The notes under the pieces were generated by a model. The model ran no database searches and had not been told where the DNA came from. It saw only the letters and a program-made list of their open reading frames with translations. This document shows, in pieces, positions 16,588 through 26,169 of a stretch of 64,000 bases of DNA. Source of the DNA: Trichormus sp. NMC-1 (GTDB lineage: Bacteria; Cyanobacteriota; Cyanobacteriia; Cyanobacteriales; Nostocaceae). Numbering within the stretch: position 1 is the stretch's first letter; the number at the start of each line of letters is the position of its first letter. The stretch covers positions 97,212 to 161,211 of the forward strand of contig NZ_LZQD01000009.1 of NCBI RefSeq assembly GCF_001858025.1, given 5' to 3'. The translations under genes and the position numbers were made by a program.

Positions 16588-16757
16588 AAAACATCAGGAC
16601 AAACTATCAAACATCCTGTAAATCCTCAAATCCTGGATATCCTGTATCCCTTACGGGAGGCGTAAGCCATATCTGACAAAAAAATTATCAATATTTTACG
16701 GATGCTTACCCCAGTAGATGTATTAACTATTATCCACTAGGAAACGGTATAAATGCT

Positions 16758-17114
16758 ATGTCCAATTATAATCAAGCAGTTGCTCAAGATGTCAATCACT
16801 TAGCAGCTATCAATAATATAGCCTTCATTAAATATGAACAGGGAGACATAGAAACAGCGATTAAACAATGGCAACAAGCCATAAAAATTAACAATCAATC
16901 TGCTGAAGCCACCTTAGCTTTAGCTGTAGCTTTGTATGTTAAAGGAGAACAACAACAGGCCTATAAATTAGCAGAAACTGCATTAAAGTTAGATAAAAAC
17001 TTTGCTGACTTTCATTGTATGAGAAAGAATCTTTGGGGTCAAAGCATAATTACTGATGCTCAGAAATTGCTATCTACTCCCAAGATAAAAACCTTGTTAT
17101 CACAGTTGCGTTAA
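16758..17114 (+). pseudogene. Second copy of the TPR gene 3' end (remnant)
   Basis: 118 aa closely similar to the last 118 residues of the TPR protein at 15926-16537 (same IKYEQGDIETAIKQWQ, EQQQAYKLAETALKLDKNFAD and IKTLLSQLR), with scattered substitutions. It begins inside a TPR and lacks the upstream repeats, so it is a partial, diverged duplicate. The 220 bases before it hold repeat hairpins (ACGGGAGGCGTAAGCC near 16655). Confidence 0.7.
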
Positions 17115-17223
17115 TATCAATAAATACCCCTTAACAAGAATGTGGAGATTTTGCCTGCAACGCCTCTATATAGAAGGTGACAGGTGACAGGTGACAGTGT
17201 AAAAAGTCTCTTGGTATCTAGGT

Positions 17224-17963
<740 letters not shown>

Positions 17964-18855
17964 ATACTTACACCATTGCTGCTTTATATTTAGCCTGTGG
18001 TATCGATTTGAGTCATTCTAGCATTTTTGTCCAATCTCACGTTTCCGCCCACAGTGAACTCACCTGGTTGCTAAATTGCATTACCCCCCTTAACTGGTTG
18101 CAAGATATGATCCAGTTTAAGGAAAAAGCCGTTAAACAAGGGGAAAATGTCGGTGTGGGTTTGTTAGATTATCCTGTACTTATGGCTGCGGATATTCTGC
18201 TTTATCAAGCGGATAAAGTGCCGGTGGGTGAAGACCAAAAGCAACATTTGGAACTGACGCGGGATATCGTCAATCGGTTTAATCACCAATTTGCGAAAAA
18301 AGCACCTGTATTAAAATTACCAGATCCTTTGATTAGAAAGGAAGGTGCAAGGGTGATGAGTTTGACAGATGGAACACGGAAAATGTCAAAATCAGATCCT
18401 TCGGAATTAAGCCGAATTAATGTTTTAGATTCTCCAGAAGAGATTACCAAGAAAATTAAACGCTGTAAAACTGATTTGGTGAGGGGTTTAACTTTTGATG
18501 ATCCAGAACGCCCAGAATGTCATAATTTATTAACTCTCTATACCCTACTGGTTGGAAAAACCAAGGAAGAGGTGGCGGTTGAATGTGCAGATATGGGTTG
18601 GGGACAATTCAAACCTTTGTTGACAGAAACGGCAATTAATGCTTTAAAACCAATTCAAGATAAATATCAGGAAGTAATGGCGGATAAAGGTTATTTAGAG
18701 TCAGTTTTGCGAGATGGTAGGGAGAAAGCGGAGGCTATAGCTAATCAAACTTTAATGCAAGTCAAAGCTGCTTTGGGTTTCTCTGTTCCTCTCTAAGGTT
18801 TAGGCTTTTAGGTGTAATGTGTTTTACCCTATTAGAAAACCGAAAATTTAATGTT

Positions 18856-19770
18856 ATGCCGGATACCCATAGCTCCAGTGCTTTTAATAACTTCCGTAAA
18901 GCAGCCCTTGCGGGTGAATTTTTAATTACCGCCGAAGTTGCACCTCCCAAGGGCGGAAATCCCACCCATACAATCGAAATGGCGGCGACTCTTAAGGGAA
19001 GGGTTCATGCTGTCAATATTACTGATGGTAGCCGCGCTGTGTTGGGAATGTCTTCGTTGGCAGCGTCGGTGATTTTGTTGCAGAATGGAATTGAGCCGAT
19101 TTGCCAAGTTGCTTGCCGCGATCGCAATAGAATTGGAATACAAGCAGATTTAATGGGCGCTCATGCTTTGGGTATCCGCAACATTTTAGCTTTAACTGGC
19201 GACCCTGTAAAAGCCGGTGATCATCCTGAAGCAAAAGCCGTTTTTGATTTAGAAGCTGTGCGGTTATTGCAGTTAATTAGGAAGATGAATCAGGGTGTTG
19301 ATTTTAATAATAAAGCCCTGAATGATGGTGCATTAGATTTATTTGCAGGTGCAGCGGTAGATCCTCAATCTCAAAGTTGGTCAGGTTTGCAAAGTCGTTT
19401 TGAAAAGAAGATAGAAGCCGGGGCGCAATTTTTTCAAAGTCAATTAATTACTGATTTTGAAAGATTAGAAAAGTTCATGGATAAAATTGCCGCAGGTTAC
19501 AATAAACCAATTTTAGCGGGAATTTTTCTGTTGAAATCAGCAAAAAATGCCCAGTTTATTAATCGCATGGTTCCTGGTGTAAATATTCCTGAACACATTA
19601 TTGATAGATTAGCAAAAGCGAAACAGCCGTTACAAGAAGGAATGAAAATTGCGGCGGAACAGGTGCAGATTGCGCGGGAATTGTGCCAAGGTGTGCATAT
19701 GATGGCGGTGAAGCGGGAAGATTTGATTGCGCCGATTTTGGATTTAGCGGGAGTGGGAAAGGTTAGTTAA
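18856..19770 (+). CDS. Methylenetetrahydrofolate reductase family protein
   Basis: 304 aa from the preferred start ATG 18856 (MPDTHSSSAF); an upstream in-frame ATG at 18817 adds 13 unlikely residues. MTHFR TIM-barrel blocks: FLITAEVAPPKGGN (catalytic Glu region), VHAVNITDGSRAVLGMSSLAAS, GIEPICQVACRDRNRIGIQADLMGAHALGIRNILALTGDP, and IFLLKSAKNAQFINRMVPGVNIPEHIIDRL. Reduces methylene-THF to methyl-THF for methionine synthesis. This is the short form common in cyanobacteria. Probably co-transcribed with trpS. Confidence 0.9.
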   Translation: MPDTHSSSAFNNFRKAALAGEFLITAEVAPPKGGNPTHTIEMAATLKGRVHAVNITDGSRAVLGMSSLAASVILLQNGIEPICQVACRDRNRIGIQADLMGAHALGIRNILALTGDPVKAGDHPEAKAVFDLEAVRLLQLIRKMNQGVDFNNKALNDGALDLFAGAAVDPQSQSWSGLQSRFEKKIEAGAQFFQSQLITDFERLEKFMDKIAAGYNKPILAGIFLLKSAKNAQFINRMVPGVNIPEHIIDRLAKAKQPLQEGMKIAAEQVQIARELCQGVHMMAVKREDLIAPILDLAGVGKVS

Positions 19771-19880
19771 GCTGGAAGTCTGATACCTGATTTCATAAAG
19801 AAGTCGGGTATCTAGATATAAGAAATAGATTTGATGGGTGATAAATGTTCCATCCTGATATCAACTTCAAGTTTTCACAT

Positions 19881-21671
19881 CTAAAAGATGTCTAGTCCCC
19901 AAACTTTCATAGCGATATTAACTAAAATTTCTTGACGTTTATTAATAGCTTCATAATCCCACATTCCAAAATGAATTAGGCCAAGATTAACCATTGCACG
20001 ATTTATTTGTGTATTATTACCAACATGAGGTTTTTCAGCTAAGGAACGAGTAATCAATATTTTTGATTGTTGATATCCTGATAGTTTATCTTGATAGTCT
20101 TTATCAGAGATAGAACTATTTATAGTTTTTTCTAATAAAGTTAAATTACCGAGTTTACTAGAAGAAGAATCTTGTTTAGACTGAGGTAAAATATGTTCAA
20201 TAGTGATTGATTTATCTAAGTAAAAATCAAGAGATTCAGAGTGACCAAAGGCTTCTTTTTCAACATATTGAGTTATTTTAGCTAATAGATAACGTAAGCG
20301 ATACTTAGCTAAATTTGAGCCAGAAGTTTGGCTTACAGATTGGTGAAATTCTTCTTTCAATTCTGTGATTTGAGGGATAAAATGTTTATAAACAAAATCG
20401 TCTAAATTTTCAATGGTTTTTATACATCTTAACTCCCTTGACCAAAGAGCAAATTCTCTAGTAATATTAAAGTCTTTTCGCCTAGTTTTTCTAGTAATGG
20501 AAATAATGAAAAATAAGTTTTCAATATAATATGATAGTTTTTCAAAAATATTTTTTTCTAATAAATGTCCTCCTAATAATAATAGTAAATGAGCTTTGAC
20601 TCTACCTTGAATTTTACCAATAGCTTTTAAATGTAAATTATCTGAGCCATCAATATTTTTTCCTTGATTAAATTTGCAATAGTGATCAGCAGCTAAAATA
20701 AGATCATCGAGAAATTTTACAGGATTATTCTGAATACCTCGTTTTTCTCCATATTTAAGAAACCAATCATAAATTTCTTCTTCTGGAAAACTATTTGATA
20801 AGTCAACCTCGTAATGAGACATCAAATAATAGCGTAAAAATTGCAAAGGTTGTTGTTTATTCTCATATAGTAATTTTAAAAGTTCTTCCCATTTTTTCGT
20901 TAAAGCTTGCCAATGGCGGTCTCTTGCCTGTTCTTTTGCCGTATGAATGAATAGGTAATTTTTCAACAAATCAACAGGAGTTAATCCTATACCTCTTTCA
21001 TTAATTGTTTCAAAAACTTTTAAAGCATTTGTTAAATTAGGGGTTTCAATTCTAATTAATTTAGTTCGGCTGGCAATAGCTGTCGAAACTTTTTTATATA
21101 GTTTAATATCCTCTTCTAAATTTTCTGAAAAATATTTTTTAATCACTTTCCATGCTTTCGCTATATTATCAGCAGATGCTGAAGATTGCAGTAATAACTT
21201 CTCAGGTTCTTTTCCATCTAAAATATAATCATTAATAACTTTTTGTCCAAAGCTATCATATTGAAGACTTAATCTAGGTTTGTCAATATCTTCACCTGTT
21301 TCTGTATTTTGAGTAGTACCTTGTAAATAACCTTCTATCGCTTTTGAATTATCACCCAGTTTTTTAATAGAGTCTCTAATAACACAAAAAATTAGATATA
21401 TAGTAGTGAGTCTTTGTTGACCATCTATTAATTGAAAAGTTTGTTTATCATCAGTAGAATCTGGATATACAACAATCGAGCCTAAAAAATATTCAGATAA
21501 ATTTGTATCTCCTTCGTCTAAACCTAATCCTTCAAATAAATCTTCAAGTAATTTTTGAACCTGATCTTTTTGCCAAACATATTCACGTTGAAAATCTGGG
21601 ACAATATAGAAATCATGAAAAATTGTTGAAAGACTGAGGTTTCTTGATTCAATAGTAGGAATAGTAGACAT
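19881..21671 (-). CDS. DUF262-DUF1524 protein, GmrSD-type putative modification-dependent restriction enzyme
   Basis: 596 aa. The N-terminal DUF262 (ParB/Srx-like NTPase) blocks are PDFQREYVW (about 25-33), YFLGSIVVY (61-69) and LIDGQQRLTT (81-90). The C-terminal DUF1524 HNH nuclease shows IEHILPQ (about 491-497) and GNLTLL (about 508-513). Single-chain proteins with this order include GmrSD and BrxU, which cleave DNA with modified cytosines, so a role against phage is likely; family members with other roles exist. It is very AT-rich with many AAA/TTT codons compared with its neighbours, suggesting horizontal transfer. It stands alone, with no methyltransferase or BREX genes beside it. Confidence 0.82.
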   Translation of the reverse strand: MSTIPTIESRNLSLSTIFHDFYIVPDFQREYVWQKDQVQKLLEDLFEGLGLDEGDTNLSEYFLGSIVVYPDSTDDKQTFQLIDGQQRLTTIYLIFCVIRDSIKKLGDNSKAIEGYLQGTTQNTETGEDIDKPRLSLQYDSFGQKVINDYILDGKEPEKLLLQSSASADNIAKAWKVIKKYFSENLEEDIKLYKKVSTAIASRTKLIRIETPNLTNALKVFETINERGIGLTPVDLLKNYLFIHTAKEQARDRHWQALTKKWEELLKLLYENKQQPLQFLRYYLMSHYEVDLSNSFPEEEIYDWFLKYGEKRGIQNNPVKFLDDLILAADHYCKFNQGKNIDGSDNLHLKAIGKIQGRVKAHLLLLLGGHLLEKNIFEKLSYYIENLFFIISITRKTRRKDFNITREFALWSRELRCIKTIENLDDFVYKHFIPQITELKEEFHQSVSQTSGSNLAKYRLRYLLAKITQYVEKEAFGHSESLDFYLDKSITIEHILPQSKQDSSSSKLGNLTLLEKTINSSISDKDYQDKLSGYQQSKILITRSLAEKPHVGNNTQINRAMVNLGLIHFGMWDYEAINKRQEILVNIAMKVWGLDIF

Positions 21672-21895
21672 AAGTTTTTATTTTTTGAATTATCTTAAAT
21701 AATGAATTTCGATTAGGGAAGTGAGGCTGTAAAGATCCATCATAAAATTATACTACATACACTGCTTCAGTATGAGAGATCGTTTCTTCTTTCTCTTGCA
21801 ACATCACTTGTTTACGCTTTTTATACTCAATATACTGACATAGAGCATAATTGATACTGCTTTTCCAGCGCTAAATATTGCGAAAAATCCATGAG
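21672..21895. other. Gene-free stretch with a possible short C-terminal gene fragment
   Basis: On the minus strand around 21760-21860 one frame reads SINYALCQYIEYKKRKQVM and then LQEKEE..., reminiscent of the tail of a small antitoxin-like protein, but there is no start codon and it abuts the isocitrate-lyase-like remnant. Nothing else is supported. Confidence 0.3.
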
Positions 21896-22150
21896 TTATT
21901 GAAAATTCTGAAAGTTCATCAAACCCGGTAAATTATCAGTAATTCCCTGTTCTTTTAAGTGACCCAAACAAACACTCATGACTTCAGTTACAGCCATGAG
22001 TGTAGTTAGGGGAAAAAAGACAATTTTAAAACCCAAATTTGGCCATTCTGTGGTAGAAAAGGGTAGGAGCTTTGCCACCTTCAACAATATCTGCCACCAG
22101 TGGCACATGAGGAAAAGCAGCGGCTTGGCAATTCTGCTACAAATTGAGGT
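21896..22150 (-). pseudogene. Remnant of an isocitrate lyase/PEP mutase-family (PrpB-like) gene
   Basis: Across shifting frames the minus strand reads QFVAELP, then FPHVPLVADIVEGGKAPTL, then STTEWPNLGFKIVFFPLTTLMAVTEVM and a tail ending LMNFQNFQ. This is the C-terminal third of PrpB-like lyases (the VEGGKTP and FKIVIFPLTALRA blocks). Two frameshifts are visible: one just after VAELP, and one in the A4 run at 22057-22060, where removing a base restores the frame. The N-terminal two-thirds is missing. Confidence 0.75.
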
Positions 22151-22187
22151 GCTTTTTACTATTAACTGCTAACCGCTGCTGTAACTC

Positions 22188-23453
22188 CTAAAACCGTCCA
22201 TTCCCCTGGACAATATGCTTCACAGTCGTCAAAGTCTCCAAACTAATAAATCCCCTGCGATGTCCTCTTTGATTCGACATTCCTAAAAATACAGCATCTC
22301 CCCGTGAAGAGTTGCGGGAAAACCGAGGGGAAGCATTGATATAGGTAGAGGCGCTGTTGACTCCTAAAGCAAATTGCCGACTTTCCTGGTAAGATTCTGT
22401 AACAATGCAATCAGCATGGCCGCTACTATATTGATTAATCCAAGCGATCGCACTTTCTAAGCTATCCACCAATTTAAAAGCTACTGTTTTCGTTAAATAG
22501 GGCGTTCCCCATTCTCCCTCTTTCGCTAACTGCAACTGGGGAAAAGCTTCTACTAATTCCTCATCTGCTTTGAGTTCAAAGCCTTTGTCCTTTAAGCTAT
22601 TCCACAACACAGACAAGGAAGATGGTAAAGCTTGACGATGAATAAGAACCTTTTCAATGGCGTTTACCGGATCTGGTTCACTCTCATGACTATCGAGAAT
22701 CATCCAGCGCACCATTTCCAAGCTACTATTGAGCGACCAGTACAGGTAACAATTACCCATCGCTGACTTTAAAACCGGACAAGTTGCTTGTCTTACCACC
22801 TGCTGGATTAAGCTAGAACGTCCATAGGGAATGACTAAATTTAAATACTGGTCTTGAGTAACTAAATCTCGAATAGAAGCACCATGTTCGGCTGTAACTA
22901 ATTCTATACAACCCGCTGGTAAACCAACTCCAGTAATAGCATTTTGCAGTACTTCTGCGATCGCAGCGTTAGAATGACTAGCTTCCGTACTGCCTTTGAG
23001 AATCACACTATTACCAGTTTTAATACAAAAACCAGATGCGATCGCACCCAAATCAGGAAAAGCCTCATAAATAAAGCCAATCACTCCCAAAGGCATCAAC
23101 TGGGTATAACTTTGGGAGTCTTCCTGTTGATAATGGGCAGTTCTCACCCGTCGCAGTGGATCTGATAATTCCCCCAACCGTTGGAGAATCACCACTGTAT
23201 TCTCTAACCTTGAGGGAGTTAGCTTCAACCAATCTAAAATCAACTCTGATACTGCCATTTCTCGACTGGCTTCTAGATCCAATGTATTGGCTTCTAGAAT
23301 GTCGTCGAATGAATGTTTTAGCGCTTGTGCCATTGCCAGCACAGCGCGACTCCGATCTACTCCCTTTGTGATACCTAACTTCAGGGAAGCTTGATAAGCG
23401 CGTTTAGCACTTTTTACAGGTTCAGGAAAATCATCAAAAACTTCAACGGTCAT
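22188..23453 (-). CDS. ProA-like gamma-glutamyl phosphate reductase paralogue lacking the catalytic Cys
   Basis: 421 aa, aligning by eye over its full length with ProA (aldehyde dehydrogenase superfamily, proline synthesis): LMPLGVIGFIYEAFPDLGAIASGFCIKTGNSVILKG (cofactor fold), VIPYGRSSLI, PVLKSAMGNCYLY and GHADCIVTES. At the nucleophile position, ProA usually reads VCNxxE; here it is DPVNAIE with Val263. The C-terminal block (SRGDAVFLGMSNQRGHRRGF) also departs from the canonical FGLGAEV/LHARGPMG. It may be a regulatory or altered-function paralogue; a true ProA would then be encoded elsewhere. It overlaps nothing and follows the 154-aa membrane protein by 4 bases. Confidence 0.8.
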   Translation of the reverse strand: MTVEVFDDFPEPVKSAKRAYQASLKLGITKGVDRSRAVLAMAQALKHSFDDILEANTLDLEASREMAVSELILDWLKLTPSRLENTVVILQRLGELSDPLRRVRTAHYQQEDSQSYTQLMPLGVIGFIYEAFPDLGAIASGFCIKTGNSVILKGSTEASHSNAAIAEVLQNAITGVGLPAGCIELVTAEHGASIRDLVTQDQYLNLVIPYGRSSLIQQVVRQATCPVLKSAMGNCYLYWSLNSSLEMVRWMILDSHESEPDPVNAIEKVLIHRQALPSSLSVLWNSLKDKGFELKADEELVEAFPQLQLAKEGEWGTPYLTKTVAFKLVDSLESAIAWINQYSSGHADCIVTESYQESRQFALGVNSASTYINASPRFSRNSSRGDAVFLGMSNQRGHRRGFISLETLTTVKHIVQGNGRF

Positions 23454-23457
23454 TGAG

Positions 23458-23922
23458 TTAACGTCTGTAGGTAAGCCAGACCATGATTGCTGGCGGGATA
23501 GCCAACAGCAGTGCTACTATTGCCCAAACAAGAATGCTTGAAGCATTGGCTAATCGCAGTGCTAATGGTAGCCATATAATCACTAACACGAAAATAATCC
23601 CCAGTGCTATCGGCCAATAATTTTCTCCCCATCGAGGTTGGATCAGACTCCAACTATTTCCCGTCCAGCGCCAAGCTTGCTTATACGGATAGGTGGGAGA
23701 AAGTTTTTCTAGCACGTGACCATTATCTTCTACAACAAAAATTTGCTGACAGCGATCGCATCCAAATGCTTCTGTTAGCGTAATCGGGATTAATTGCCCA
23801 CGGCGACGGCAAGGACAAATATATTCCGTATTGAAGTCTATTTTTTCAGGTTTTTTAGATGGCACAAGCGATATAAATAACTTGAGCGTGTTTTTCTGAA
23901 CGGTTCTAGCTGGAGACTCCAA
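23458..23922 (-). CDS. Hypothetical protein with zinc-ribbon-like Cys pairs and two membrane helices
   Basis: 154 aa. Cys pairs CPC (about 37-39) and CDRC (about 55-58) could form a zinc ribbon on the cytoplasmic side; two hydrophobic segments follow (about 103-122 and 127-148). No family name is recognised. The stop is 4 bases from the ATG of the proA-like gene on the same strand, so the two are very likely one operon, which may hint at a link. Confidence 0.75.
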   Translation of the reverse strand: MESPARTVQKNTLKLFISLVPSKKPEKIDFNTEYICPCRRRGQLIPITLTEAFGCDRCQQIFVVEDNGHVLEKLSPTYPYKQAWRWTGNSWSLIQPRWGENYWPIALGIIFVLVIIWLPLALRLANASSILVWAIVALLLAIPPAIMVWLTYRR

Positions 23923-24386
23923 GAATTACTTCTTGGACTGCTATTTCTAAAAGTCAGCCTCACCAAGCAGAATTCTTCAACAGCAGTTGCTGACAGGAGG
24001 AAAATTTCACACTTGTTAAACGCTGCTTTCGGCAGTTTTAGTCATGGCGGATATCGCCACAGTCAGGACTATTTCTAGTATATTTCTGGCTGCATTGTAG
24101 TTGCCATTTTAAATTTGACAAAATACTGAGTACAAACTGGCAGAAATAACAGGCCATTAAAAATCCCTAAAAAGCTTGTACAGTTTGCTTTTTTAATTTG
24201 TAATTTTTAATTAAGAGCAGCGGTACTAGCCTGAAGTTATGGCACTACACTGATTTTTCTGTTAAGTTGGAAGATGCTTGTTTTACGGCATAATGGCTCA
24301 GATTTAACTTGCTCTTGCCTTTGTTGTTACACAAACACATGACATCAGGGATTTAATCGTCTGAGCATTTTGATATTAACTGAAAA
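23923..24386. other. 464-base region without recognisable gene
   Basis: No protein longer than about 20 residues with a start and RBS is visible, and no RNA family is recognised. It is the upstream region of the minus-strand operon starting at 23922 and the downstream region of tRNA-Gly. It includes TTGACA near 24115, but no fitting -10 is found for either strand. Confidence 0.4.
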
Positions 24387-24457
24387 GCGGGTAACGCGAT
24401 TCGAACGCGCGACATCAACCTTGGCAAGGTTGCGCTCTACCACTGAGCTATACCCGC
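24387..24457 (-). tRNA. tRNA-Gly (GCC)
   Basis: 71-nt cloverleaf on the minus strand: acceptor arms GCGGGTA and TACCCGC, D-arm TAGCTCAGTGGTAGAGC, anticodon stem CAACC/GGTTG with loop TTGCCAA (anticodon GCC), and T-arm GCGCGTTCGAATCGCG. No CCA is encoded. The T-loop TTCGAAT and all stems are intact. Confidence 0.96.
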
Positions 24458-24524
24458 AACTTTCACATTAATATAACTATCTCAGATTTTTCCTGGTTTG
24501 TCAACCCCTAAATTTATTTTTTTT

Positions 24525-24855
24525 GGTCATTAGTCATTGGTCATTAGTCATTGGTCATTAGTCATTGGTCATTAGTCATTGGTCATTAGTCATTGGTCAT
24601 TAGTCATTGGTCATTAGTCATTGGTCATTAGTCATTGGTCATTAGTCATTGGTCATTAGTCATTGGTCATTAGTCATTGGTCATTAGTCATTGGTCATTA
24701 GTCATTGGTCATTAGTCATTGGTCATTAGTCATTGGTCATTAGTCATTGGTCATTAGTCATTGGTCATTAGTCATTGGTCATTAGTCATTGGTCATTAGT
24801 CATTGGTCATTAGTCATTGGTCATTGGTCATTAGTCATTAGTCATTAGTCATTGG
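24525..24855. repeat. Long tandem array of GGTCATTAGTCATT (TCATTRG heptamers)
   Basis: About 21 nearly perfect 14-base units, each two heptamers alternating TCATTAG and TCATTGG, ending in a few irregular heptamers. It lies between tRNA-Gly and ribH. Shorter runs of the same heptamer occur at 26030-26062, 49564-49648 and 51929-51950, so the family has spread through the genome. There are no spacers, so it is not a CRISPR. Confidence 0.97.
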
Positions 24856-24933
24856 AGAAAAACCAGTACCCAATCTCCGCGTCTCCCCCTCTCCCCTTCT
24901 CCGCGTCCCCGCGTCTCTCCCTTCCCCTGCTCC

Positions 24934-25491
24934 CTAAACCACCTCTGACTCCACAGGGTTTTGGATTGCAGCTGGTAAGGTTTGAGCATTCCGAGCATAA
25001 GGTTCTGCTAGGCTAGAGCGTAAATTACGCATCAGGCTGGCCATTTCTATGGCATTCATGGCATAATCCCAGCCATGATTACTTTTAATTCCGGCTCGCT
25101 CTAATGCTTGTTGCATCGTGTCCGTTGTCAAAATGCCAAAAATCACGGGTACACCTGTTTGAAAGCTGGCAGCAGCAATACCCTTAGCTACTTCAGATGA
25201 TACATAATCAAAATGGGGCGTTTGTCCTTTAATCACCGCACCCAGGCAAATTATGGCATCATAACGATGGGAGAGTGCCAACTGCCGAGCGACGGTAGGA
25301 ACTTCAAAACTGCCTGGAACCCAAACATAGTCTACTTGATTGCCTTGAGGATCGGGATTTATACCATGACGTTTTAGACAATCTTGACATCCTTCTACAA
25401 GTTTGAGAGTAACTAAGTCATTGAATCGACCAATCACCATTGCAAACCGCAAAGGCTCTGTTTGAGTAAAATTTCCCTCAAAAACTGCCAT
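24934..25491 (-). CDS. ribH: 6,7-dimethyl-8-ribityllumazine synthase
   Basis: 185 aa; condenses ribulose-derived butanone phosphate with the pyrimidine precursor in riboflavin synthesis. Family blocks: [39 protein letters not shown] (with the active-site His region) and [20 protein letters not shown]. The C-terminal extension of about 20 residues beyond the usual end ([14 protein letters not shown]) is modest. Downstream of psbZ on the same strand with a long hairpin between; psbZ-ribH adjacency is common in cyanobacteria. Confidence 0.96.
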   Translation of the reverse strand: MAVFEGNFTQTEPLRFAMVIGRFNDLVTLKLVEGCQDCLKRHGINPDPQGNQVDYVWVPGSFEVPTVARQLALSHRYDAIICLGAVIKGQTPHFDYVSSEVAKGIAAASFQTGVPVIFGILTTDTMQQALERAGIKSNHGWDYAMNAIEMASLMRNLRSSLAEPYARNAQTLPAAIQNPVESEVV

Positions 25492-25550
25492 GACTGCCTC
25501 TTAAATTAACTATAAATTCTTAGCCAATACACTTTTCTGCCGTCAATATA

Positions 25551-25646
25551 GAGGAGCAGGAAAGCAAGTTCAGGAAAAAGTCATCAGGAAAAAGAAAATC
25601 TCTCTTTTTCTTCTTTGACCTTATTACCTTAGCTTTTCTGCTCCTC
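25551..25646. terminator. Long hairpin between psbZ and ribH
   Basis: GAGGAGCAG (25551-25559) pairs with CTGCTCCTC (25638-25646); the arms extend with GAAAGC/GCTTTT, and a second inner stem GAAAAAG/CTTTTTC sits in the middle. It starts 44 bases after the psbZ stop (minus strand) and may terminate or attenuate the transcript before ribH. Confidence 0.6.
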
Positions 25647-25689
25647 TAAAATTTTATGTTATGTGCTTGAGACTGTTTGTAGCCGTACC

Positions 25690-25878
25690 CTACACCACAA
25701 AAAAGTTTAATATCCCAACTAAAAGCACTAAAACAGTCCAAACTCCAGAACCAACCCACAGCAGCTTTTTCGATTCAACCCAATTTTGAGGAGTTGCATA
25801 AGCGACAGGAACGCCAATAACCAAGACAAAAGACATTAGAACTAGAGATACTAAAGCAAATTGGAATACTAAGGTCAT
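25690..25878 (-). CDS. psbZ: Photosystem II protein Z
   Basis: 62-aa thylakoid protein with two transmembrane helices (about 3-25 and 38-60), sequence [17 protein letters not shown]...[20 protein letters not shown], standard PsbZ (Ycf9), a peripheral PSII core subunit near CP43. The frame is open for 32 codons upstream, but the ATG at 25878 gives the exact PsbZ N-terminus. Divergent from the large tRNA nucleotidyltransferase gene. Confidence 0.97.
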   Translation of the reverse strand: MTLVFQFALVSLVLMSFVLVIGVPVAYATPQNWVESKKLLWVGSGVWTVLVLLVGILNFFVV

Positions 25879-26029
25879 TTTTACTTTTCCCAACACAGCG
25901 ATATCGTAAATTGTCCCAAGACTGTCGCTGTATGATGGACAGACTGGGTTGTTCAGTGACCCCTGTGAACTCACTTGGTCTTCTGAACCATTAATATTTT
26001 ACGTCCGGTTTGTAACAGATGATCAATTG

Positions 26030-26062
26030 TCATTAGTCATTAGTCATTAGTCATTAGTCATT
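26030..26062. repeat. TCATTAG tandem repeat
   Basis: Four to five TCATTAG heptamers between psbZ and the nucleotidyltransferase gene, the same family as the array at 24525-24855 but without the alternating G. Confidence 0.9.
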
Positions 26063-26123
26063 ATCTCTCTTGCTTCTTCTCCCTGCTCGCTGTACCCTCC
26101 TCCCTCTGCTCTCTTTACTGTCA

Positions 26124-26169
26124 CCTATTCCCTATTCCCTATTCCCTATTCCCTATTCCCTATTCCCTA
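26124..26169. repeat. CCTATTC tandem repeat abutting a start codon
   Basis: Six to seven CCTATTC heptamers run directly into the ATG at 26169, so the last repeat supplies the A of the start codon and no Shine-Dalgarno sequence exists in the preceding 45 bases. The array is also open in the gene's frame, producing a spurious Leu/Phe/Pro/Ser-rich extension. Confidence 0.9.

Noticed and set aside
23923-24386. Search for 6S, tmRNA, SRP or RNase P RNA
   Set aside because: None of the conserved strings of these RNAs could be found in this gap.
24525-24855. Possible CRISPR array
   Set aside because: Units follow one another without spacers and are only 14 bases; no cas genes are nearby.
26070-26168. 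N-terminal extension of the nucleotidyltransferase
   Set aside because: The extension is encoded by CCTATTC tandem repeats and lacks a start signal or conserved residues.
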